This document shows, piece after piece, positions 8,159 to 12,342 of a stretch of DNA of 12,342 bases. This DNA comes from JAADHY01 sp964428935 (lineage in GTDB: Bacteria > Planctomycetota > Planctomycetia > Planctomycetales > Planctomycetaceae). Position 1 is the first letter of the stretch; each line of letters begins with the position of its first letter. Location: assembly GCA_964428935.1 (NCBI GenBank), contig CAYSAG010000147.1:1-12342 (forward strand), in the 5' to 3' direction. Position numbers and translations under genes: made by a program. The notes beneath the pieces were generated by a model, which worked only from the letters and a program-made list of their open reading frames with translations, was not told the origin of the DNA and searched no databases.

Positions 8159-8188
8159 GAAACTCACTCGACGCGAACACTCGCTCGA
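8159..8188 (+). repeat. Imperfect tandem repeat ahead of metY, possible operator
   Basis: GAAACTCACTCGA (8159-8171) is followed by GAACACTCGCTCGA (8175-8188), a near copy with a period of about 16-17 bases. A further ACTCGA occurs just upstream at 8150-8155. The repeat ends 60 bases before the metY start, where a regulator could bind. No regulator family can be named from the sequence. Confidence 0.3.
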
Positions 8189-8234
8189 CCACGTCCGACG
8201 AGCACCAAAGGCGAAAAGGTGACCTCAAGGCACG

Positions 8235-8240
8235 AAAGGA
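8235..8240 (+). promoter_or_regulatory. Ribosome binding site that sets the metY GTG start
   Basis: AAAGGA lies 8 bases before the GTG at 8249. The frame extends upstream to a TTG at 8147, but those 34 extra codons have no family counterpart. The GTG places the conserved LETLCLHAGHEVDP motif close to the N-terminus, as in other MetY proteins. Confidence 0.6.
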
Positions 8241-8248
8241 ACGACACT

Positions 8249-9553
8249 GTGACGGAAGAACGAACCTACCGTTTGGAGACCCTTTGTTTGCACGCCGGGC
8301 ACGAAGTCGACCCGACGACTCTGTCGCGGGCGGTGCCGATTTACCGAACCTCGTCTTACTTGTTTCGCGACACCCAACACGCCGCCAACCTGTTCGCCCT
8401 GAAGGAACCGGGCAACATTTACACTCGAATCATGAACCCGACCAACGACGTGCTGGAAAAACGGGTGGCGGCGTTGGAGGGTGGAGCGGCGGCGTTGGCC
8501 CTGGCGTCGGGAACGGCCGCCATTCACTACACGGTCATCAACATTTGCCGCGCCGGGGACGAAATTGTTTCGGCCAACGACTTGTACGGCGGCACCTTTA
8601 CCATGTTCAACAACATTCACCCGGAGCTGGGCATTCGGGTGAGGTGGGTGGACCCGCGCGACCCCGAAAACTTCGCTCGGGCCATGACCCCGAAGACCAA
8701 GCTGGTCTTTTGCGAAACGGTCAGCAACCCGGCCCTGAACGTGGCCGACCTGGACGCCATTGCCGAAATTGCTCACGCCCACGGCGTGCCCCTCGTCGTC
8801 GACTCCACTTTCACCACGCCCTACCTGCTGCGTCCGATTGAACACGGAGCCGACATTGTCGTGCATTCGCTGACGAAGTGGTTGGGCGGCCACGGCACGG
8901 GAATCGGTGGAGTCGTGGTCGACGCCAACACGTTCGACTTCACGAAAGAACCCGAAAAGTTTCCGCTCTACAACGAACCCGACGAAAGCTACAACAACAT
9001 GCGGTACGGTCCGGACCTGGCCGCCGCGGGCCTTCCACCTTTCATTACCCGAATGCGTGTCGTGCCGTTGCGCAACCTGGGGGCGTGTCTTTCGCCGGAC
9101 AACGCGTGGATGTTTCTTCAAGGAATCGAAACGCTGCCGCTACGAATGCAGCGTCAGTGCGACAACGCTCTGGCCGTCGCCCGGTTCTTGTCGGAACACC
9201 GGTTGGTGCAGTGGGTTCGCTACCCCGGACTGCCCGACGACCCGCAACACGAACTGGCAAAGAGGTACCTCAGGAACGGCTTCGGTGGAATGGTCGTCTT
9301 CGGCATTCGGGGCGGAGCCGAGGCCGGGGCGAAGTTCATTGAGTCGCTCAAACTGTTCTCGCACCTGGCCAACGTTGGCGACGCCAAGAGTCTGGCCATT
9401 CACCCGGCCACGACGACGCACTCGCAAGAGACGGAAGAGCAGCAGCGGGCAGCGGGCATTACGCCCGAGCTGGTGCGACTGTCCATTGGAATCGAACACA
9501 TCGACGACATTCTTTACGACCTCGACCAGGCACTGTCCGCTTCGCAAAAGTGA
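8249..9553 (+). CDS. metY: O-acetylhomoserine sulfhydrylase (PLP-dependent Cys/Met metabolism enzyme)
   Basis: A 434-residue cytoplasmic enzyme of the Cys/Met metabolism PLP family. MetY makes homocysteine (or methionine) from O-acetylhomoserine and sulfide (or methanethiol) in direct sulfhydrylation. Seen in the sequence: LETLCLHAGHEVDP (9-22), YTRIMNPTNDVLEKRVAALEGG (58-79; Tyr58 and Arg60 are the phosphate-contacting pair), ALASGTAA (84-91), VVDSTFTTPYL (183-193; Asp185 contacts the pyridine nitrogen) and SLTKWLGGHGTGIGG (207-221; Lys210 is the PLP Schiff-base lysine). The C-terminal SHLANVGDAKSLAIHPATTTHSQ-type segment and the length favour MetY over cystathionine gamma-synthase (about 380-390 residues). 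The GTG start is supported by AAAGGA. murG follows after 48 bases and may be co-transcribed. No homoserine acetyltransferase gene is adjacent, so the donor could also be O-succinylhomoserine. Confidence 0.93.
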   Translation: MTEERTYRLETLCLHAGHEVDPTTLSRAVPIYRTSSYLFRDTQHAANLFALKEPGNIYTRIMNPTNDVLEKRVAALEGGAAALALASGTAAIHYTVINICRAGDEIVSANDLYGGTFTMFNNIHPELGIRVRWVDPRDPENFARAMTPKTKLVFCETVSNPALNVADLDAIAEIAHAHGVPLVVDSTFTTPYLLRPIEHGADIVVHSLTKWLGGHGTGIGGVVVDANTFDFTKEPEKFPLYNEPDESYNNMRYGPDLAAAGLPPFITRMRVVPLRNLGACLSPDNAWMFLQGIETLPLRMQRQCDNALAVARFLSEHRLVQWVRYPGLPDDPQHELAKRYLRNGFGGMVVFGIRGGAEAGAKFIESLKLFSHLANVGDAKSLAIHPATTTHSQETEEQQRAAGITPELVRLSIGIEHIDDILYDLDQALSASQK

Positions 9554-9601
9554 CGTGCCTGGTGGGGCGTTGGTCGGCCGGACGGCGAGGAGAACGGCAC
9601 G

Positions 9602-10771
9602 GTGTCGGAGCCGGTCGGTGTGGTGGTTTTTGCCGGTGGGGGGACGGGCGGTCACTTGACGCCCGGACTGGCCGTGGCCGACCACTTGCGCCGTCAAGGC
9701 TGCACGAAGCGGGTGGTTTTCCTGGGGTCGCAGCGTCCGCTGGAGAAGCGACTGCTGGAACAGGCGGGCGTGGAGCACGTCGCCTTGCCGGCCGAGTCGC
9801 TCACGTCGCCACGCCGACTGCCCGTCGTGCTTTGGCGAAGCGGCCGCGCGGTCCTGTTGGCCCGACGAGAGCTGCGGCGGCTGAAACCGCACGTCGTCGT
9901 CGGCCTGGGCGGCTTCGCCAGCTTCCCGGCTGCTCTGGCCGCTTGCTGGCTGGGCGTGCCGTTGGTGTTGCTGGAGCAGAACGTGGTTCCGGGGCGTGTG
10001 ACTCGCTGGCTCAGCCGGAAAGCCCAGGCCGTGTGTGTGTCGTGCCAAGAGGTTGCCGCCAGGTTGCCGCCGGGCACCCCCGTCCGCGTGACCGGCAACC
10101 CGGTGCGGCCTGCAGTGCTGGACGCCGCTCGGCGGCGCCAACGGTTGGGCGAGCCGTCCGTGCCGACGCTGCTCGTCGTGGGCGGAAGCCAAGGCGCGGC
10201 GGCGTTGAATGCGGCGGTCCCGCTGGCCGTCGAAAGGTTGGTGGGAAGCGGCTCGAAAGCCACCCGGCGCCCGCTGCGCGTCGTCCACCAAACCGGTCCG
10301 CAGGGCCACGACCTCGTGCGTCAAGCCTACCGTCGGTTGCAGGTGCCAGCGACGCTCGCCCCCTTCTTCGACGACCTCCCCTCCCGCCTGGCCGACGCCA
10401 CGGTCGTGGTGACCCGAGCCGGTGCGACGACCTTGGCCGAAGTCGCGTGCGTCGGCGTGCCGGCCATTGTCGTCCCCTACCCGTTCGCCACCGACCAGCA
10501 CCAGCGGGAGAACGCAAGACGGCTGGCGCGGGCCGGAGCGGTTCGGGTCGTCGAGCAGCCGCCGGACGTCCTGGAAGACGAGAAAGCCCAAAGACAATTC
10601 ACGGCCCGGTTGGCCGAGGCACTGGCGGCCCTGCTGGACGACGCGGAGCTGCGTGGGCAAGCGTCGCGGGCTCTGCTCCGCCTGGCTCGACCAGACGCCG
10701 CCGCCCGAGTGGCCGAGGTGGTCCGCAAGGCCGCGCAGACCGCACCGACCCCAGACACCCCGGGCAATTGA
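9602..10771 (+). CDS. murG: UDP-GlcNAc:undecaprenyl-PP-MurNAc-pentapeptide GlcNAc transferase (lipid II synthase)
   Basis: A 389-residue peripheral membrane GT-B glycosyltransferase, somewhat longer than E. coli MurG (355). It adds GlcNAc to lipid I to form lipid II on the cytoplasmic face of the membrane. N-terminal lobe: GGTGGHLTPGLAVA (13-26), VGLGGFASFPAALAA (100-114) and LLEQNVVPGRVTRWLS (123-138). Junction and C-terminal lobe: VTGNPVRP (163-170), VVGGSQGAAALN (192-203), VVTRAGATTLAEVACVGVPAIVVPYP (269-294, the UDP-GlcNAc site) and DQHQRENARRL (298-308). The GTG start at 9602 is preceded by GAGGAG (9587-9592) with 9-base spacing. Extra length lies in an Arg-rich linker (about 172-186) and the Ala/Pro-rich tail. 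It sits next to metY instead of ftsW/murC. That is consistent with planctomycetes, where division/cell-wall genes are scattered. It contains only one isoleucine codon. Confidence 0.96.
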   Translation: MSEPVGVVVFAGGGTGGHLTPGLAVADHLRRQGCTKRVVFLGSQRPLEKRLLEQAGVEHVALPAESLTSPRRLPVVLWRSGRAVLLARRELRRLKPHVVVGLGGFASFPAALAACWLGVPLVLLEQNVVPGRVTRWLSRKAQAVCVSCQEVAARLPPGTPVRVTGNPVRPAVLDAARRRQRLGEPSVPTLLVVGGSQGAAALNAAVPLAVERLVGSGSKATRRPLRVVHQTGPQGHDLVRQAYRRLQVPATLAPFFDDLPSRLADATVVVTRAGATTLAEVACVGVPAIVVPYPFATDQHQRENARRLARAGAVRVVEQPPDVLEDEKAQRQFTARLAEALAALLDDAELRGQASRALLRLARPDAAARVAEVVRKAAQTAPTPDTPGN

Positions 10772-10796
10772 CCACACTGGCACACCCGGGTATTCT
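10768..10796 (+). promoter_or_regulatory. Sigma70-type promoter overlapping the murG stop, for a leaderless small gene
   Basis: TTGACC (10768-10773; five of six matches to consensus) and TATTCT (10791-10796; four of six) are separated by exactly 17 bases. The -35 box includes the murG TGA (10769-10771). The ATG at 10804 comes 7 bases after the -10 box, so the predicted transcription start falls on or next to the A of the ATG. No Shine-Dalgarno sequence is present. Together this indicates a leaderless mRNA. Confidence 0.55.
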
Positions 10797-10803
10797 TGCT
10801 CGC

Positions 10804-11052
10804 ATGTCCGGCCGTGAATCCCAACGTTCTCGCCAACGCTCGAGCAAACTGAAACAGACGCTGACCGTCTGCGTCTTGTTGCTGGTCTGGTACGTGCTGC
10901 TGATTGGCCCGTTGTTCTGGTCCTACTACGAGGCACTGTACTTGAACGGGCCGACGTGGGTGCTGGTGTTCTTCGAGCCGCTGCGGCAGCTGTCGCGAAT
11001 TCCTTTCGTCGCCGACTTGATCGACCAGTACATTCTGTGGTGGATTACGTGA
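10804..11052 (+). CDS. Small inner-membrane protein of unknown function
   Basis: An 82-residue protein not recognised as a named family. Residues 1-18 are strongly basic and Ser-rich (RESQRSRQRSSKLK), so by the positive-inside rule the N-terminus is cytoplasmic. Residues about 19-41 form one strong membrane segment (LTVCVLLLVWYVLLIGPLFW). Residues 51-81 are aromatic and amphipathic (WVLVFFEPL, then FVADLIDQYILWW) and may be a second membrane-associated helix. Codon use matches the neighbouring genes, with four ATT to one ATC for Ile. The start is supported by the end of murG, the promoter 7 bases upstream and the sensible topology, not by a ribosome binding site. Translation is likely from a leaderless transcript. 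The position just after murG hints at an envelope role, but that is only proximity. Confidence 0.68.
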   Translation: MSGRESQRSRQRSSKLKQTLTVCVLLLVWYVLLIGPLFWSYYEALYLNGPTWVLVFFEPLRQLSRIPFVADLIDQYILWWIT

Positions 11053-11230
11053 CGGCGTCCGGGCTTGGAGGCAAGCGGCCGGCTCGGGCCGCCGAGAAGG
11101 ACGTGTGCGTGTCGCCTCGTGCGCCAACTTGGTCCGTTGGCACGCAAAGCGGTTCTCCTCTGGCGGCTCCTGCGGCGACAGCGGCGAAACCTCTGCCGGC
11201 GGCCGCAAAGCAACGGCGAGAGTCGCGACG

Positions 11231-11272
11231 CGGCTGGTCGAGCGGGCGTCGACCAGCCGTCGGCCCTCTTTT
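11231..11272 (+). terminator. Probable intrinsic terminator in the convergent region
   Basis: CGGCTGGTCGA (11231-11241) and TCGACCAGCCG (11249-11259) form a perfect 11-base-pair stem with a 7-base loop. A pyrimidine stretch ending in TTTT (11269-11272) follows about 9 bases after the stem. That spacing is longer than in a textbook terminator, but the stem is strong and the setting between convergent genes fits. It would end transcripts from the small membrane gene about 180 bases after its stop codon. Confidence 0.5.
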
Positions 11273-11370
11273 GCACAAACGAGCGGTCTCAGCCCTGCAG
11301 CCGCCCGGCGCGCAGCGAGCACGCCAAACTGCAGCGCCCGAGCCCGAGCCGCCCTGTCCCCGCCCCGCCA

Positions 11371-11421
11371 GACCGCGCGGCGGCACCGACCGCGCGGCCT
11401 GGGCGGACCTGACCGCACGGC
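11371..11421. repeat. Three copies of an 11-base GC-rich element next to the lipoprotein stop
   Basis: GACCGCGCGGC occurs at 11371-11381 and 11388-11398, and the one-base variant GACCGCACGGC at 11411-11421, directly against the lipoprotein stop codon (11422-11424, minus strand). Spacings between starts are 17 and 23 bases. The core CCGCGCGG of the first two copies is itself palindromic. They may contribute to 3'-end structure of the lipoprotein transcript, or be a simple GC-rich duplication. Confidence 0.35.
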
Positions 11422-11892
11422 CTACTGGTTGAGCTTCGCCAAGTACTTGTCCGGGTCCTTTTCAATCGCCTCCTTGCAGTGCGGGCAGCACAGAAAGACG
11501 GTGTGCTCAGCCCCTTTGCTGTCTTTGACGGTCACCTTGACCGGCACACCCATTTTCCCCAGCGGCTCACCGCTGACCGGGCAGACCTTCTGCTTCTCGG
11601 CGGCCGCTCGGTCCTGCTCCGGCAGCTTGGCCAAGTTGGCCGCGACCGCGTCGTCGCTCTTGGCCTGCTCTCCGTGCTCGTGACCCTCCTCCTCGGCCGC
11701 CTCTTCGTGCTGCTCGCCCGCTTCCTCTTCGGCCTCTTCTTCCCCTTCGACCTGCTCGCCAGCCTGTGAGCTCACCGCCTCCGGCTCGCCCCCCGTCCCA
11801 CCAGCCGGCTGCTGGTTCGACGACGGGCAACCCGCCAGTGCCACGGCCACCAGGCAGCCTAACCCAACCGTCCACAGTCGTCGCAGCAACAT
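11422..11892 (-). CDS. Lipoprotein with acidic His/Glu-rich linker and C-terminal metal-binding-like domain
   Basis: A 156-residue exported lipoprotein. Residues 1-21 are a lipoprotein signal peptide and LAGC (19-22) is the lipobox, making Cys22 the lipidated residue. Residues 23-47 are a flexible linker (QQPAGGTGG). Residues 48-76 are extremely Glu-rich with several His (HEE, GHEHGEQ). The C-terminal domain (about 100-156) has KVCPVSGEPLGKMG (102-115) and VFLCCPHCKEAIEKDPDKYL (132-151). The Cys104 and CCxxC (135, 136, 139) pattern resembles the small heavy-metal-binding/YHS-type domains seen in planctomycete lipoproteins and in some metal-efflux adaptors. Binding of copper, zinc or a related metal in the periplasm is an inference. 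The ATG start at 11892 is supported by AGGAGG (11902-11907, minus strand) 9 bases upstream. The frame is open upstream to 11988, but those codons precede the signal peptide and are not likely translated. Confidence 0.85.
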   Translation of the reverse strand: MLLRRLWTVGLGCLVAVALAGCPSSNQQPAGGTGGEPEAVSSQAGEQVEGEEEAEEEAGEQHEEAAEEEGHEHGEQAKSDDAVAANLAKLPEQDRAAAEKQKVCPVSGEPLGKMGVPVKVTVKDSKGAEHTVFLCCPHCKEAIEKDPDKYLAKLNQ

Positions 11893-12161
11893 GACTCCAC
11901 TCCTCCTTCCTTCTTCGACAAACCACACTTTGAGCCGCCAGCGTGTGACGCCGCGGCCCGTCCGAAAACGTTCTACGTTGAGTTTCAAACGACGCTTTTC
12001 GACTCAGCCGGGCACTCGACGTTCGGCTTCCGACCCTTCAGACCGACCTGCTCGGTTTTCTCCGGTTTTGTTCGAGTCCTCCAACCTTTTTTGCTCGCCC
12101 CCAGTCGGCTGACAGCTTCCTGAGGTGGCCGCCGGCCCGCGAGCGGCACAGAAAAGGCAAC
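11893..12161. other. Upstream region of the lipoprotein gene
   Basis: This 269-base region holds the lipoprotein leader and presumably its promoter, which I could not place with confidence. Read on the minus strand it contains A-runs (A6 at 12087-12092, A4 at 12066-12069, 12056-12059 and 11996-11999). Their spacings of about 22 and 10 bases could give some DNA curvature. It also carries the CGTTTGAAAC element shared with the region upstream of the DUF1593 gene. No gene is seen. Confidence 0.4.
11982..12002 (-). promoter_or_regulatory. CGTTTGAAAC element upstream of the lipoprotein gene
   Basis: On the minus strand, TCGAAAA is followed 4 bases later by CGTTTGAAAC, about 90 bases before the lipoprotein start. 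The same two words occur in the same order, 9 bases apart, at 347-372 on the plus strand, about 190 bases before the DUF1593 gene. Both genes encode exported proteins. It may be a shared regulatory site or a coincidence. Confidence 0.22.
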
Positions 12162-12342
12162 TCACGACCTGAGTTCGGTGAACGGTTTGGGAATCAGTCC
12201 GAAGTCGTCCGTCTGCTGGCCTCCTGTGGCCGGACGTGCCGCTCGCAACCCGCCGCGAAAAACCTCCACGGCCGGCCGCGAGACAACGTAGTGCTGTGTC
12301 ACGCCGAAAAGTTGGGACTCAGTCGACTGTGGCGAACTGTCT
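12162..12342 (-). CDS. Possible 3' end of a gene running off the right edge
   Basis: On the minus strand a frame enters from the window edge and stays open for 59 codons to a TGA at 12162-12164; the other two minus frames stop within the first 55 bases. The predicted C-terminus includes LFGVTQHYVVSRPAVEVFRG and ends TDDFGLIPKPFTELRS. Its single Ile codon is ATT and the Asp and Phe codons are mostly GAC and TTC, as in the genes of this window. The family is not recognised. The gene would be transcribed in the same direction as the lipoprotein gene, 269 bases upstream of it. Confidence 0.4.
   Translation of the reverse strand, partial: DSSPQSTESQLFGVTQHYVVSRPAVEVFRGGLRAARPATGGQQTDDFGLIPKPFTELRS

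Larger units (their letters stand above)
7820..8248. other. Intergenic region upstream of metY
   Basis: This 429-base stretch between the PQQ/LamG gene and metY shows no believable coding frame; the frames that stay open read as Arg/Ser/Pro-rich noise. I looked for a SAM-type or SAH riboswitch because metY follows, but found no consensus core. Short inverted repeats are present, such as GCCCG-(5)-CGGGC at 8095-8109 and ACCTT-(8)-AAGGT at 7829-7846, but none is followed by a T-run. The last 100 bases become richer in A and contain an imperfect tandem repeat listed separately. A promoter for metY probably lies here but could not be placed. Confidence 0.5.
11053..11421. other. Convergent non-coding region between small membrane gene and lipoprotein gene
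   Basis: This 369-base, very GC-rich region separates two convergent genes. No open frame has the codon character of the flanking genes. It contains a strong inverted repeat (11231-11259) and three copies of a GACCGCRCGGC element near its right end, both listed separately. Confidence 0.5.

Noticed and set aside
8147..8248. Upstream extension of metY to the TTG at 8147
   Set aside because: The extra residues have no family counterpart and overlap the repeat-rich leader; the GTG at 8249 has AAAGGA at good spacing.
7820..8248. SAM or SAH riboswitch ahead of metY
   Set aside because: No SAM-I type core, SAM-II core or SAH consensus helices could be found by eye in the 429-base leader.
9140..10936. 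598-codon minus-strand frame across metY, murG and the small membrane gene
   Set aside because: It covers three genes on the opposite strand and reads as Arg/Gln/Pro-rich noise.
11105..11683. 192-codon plus-strand frame across the convergent region and the lipoprotein gene
   Set aside because: The right half is antisense to the well-supported lipoprotein and the left half is low-complexity GC-rich sequence.
1..12342. CRISPR array, tRNA/rRNA genes, insertion sequences, phage or plasmid genes
   Set aside because: No regularly spaced repeats, no tRNA cloverleaf, no terminal inverted repeats with a transposase and no phage or plasmid proteins were seen.

Overview
This window most likely comes from a high-GC member of the Planctomycetota. 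Three of its large proteins have architectures typical of that phylum: a secreted DUF1593 (nucleoside-hydrolase-like) protein, a secreted giant that joins a methyltransferase-like domain to a PQQ-type propeller and a LamG domain, and a lipoprotein with a CPVSGEPLG...CCPHC metal-binding-like tail. The murG gene also stands apart from any division/cell-wall cluster, as is common in that phylum. No rRNA or other phylogenetic marker is present, so the assignment is an inference from gene content.

Layout. Positions 1-562 hold no convincing gene. Five sizeable plus-strand genes follow: a DUF1593 secreted protein (563-2536), RNA 3'-terminal phosphate cyclase RtcA (2656-3708), the methyltransferase/PQQ/LamG protein (3914-7819), the PLP enzyme O-acetylhomoserine sulfhydrylase MetY (8249-9553) and MurG (9602-10771). 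A small 82-residue membrane protein (10804-11052) follows MurG and appears to have its own promoter and a leaderless mRNA. After a 369-base non-coding convergent region with a strong inverted repeat comes a minus-strand metal-binding-like lipoprotein (11422-11892). The last 181 bases are an open minus-strand frame that may be the 3' end of another gene.

How the genes relate. This is mostly a string of individually recognisable genes rather than one pathway. metY and murG are 48 bases apart and probably co-transcribed, but their products act in sulfur-amino-acid synthesis and peptidoglycan synthesis respectively. DUF1593, rtcA and the PQQ protein are separated by 119 and 205 bases, with a hairpin in the first gap, so they may be separate units. 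The exported proteins (DUF1593, PQQ/LamG, lipoprotein) suggest periplasmic or surface carbohydrate and metal handling.

I do not see a clear new multi-gene system. The observations most worth a second look are the exported methyltransferase-like fusion with a LamG-like region in rearranged order, the near absence of GATC with a context-dependent reversal of isoleucine codon choice, and the leaderless small membrane gene whose promoter overlaps the murG stop codon.
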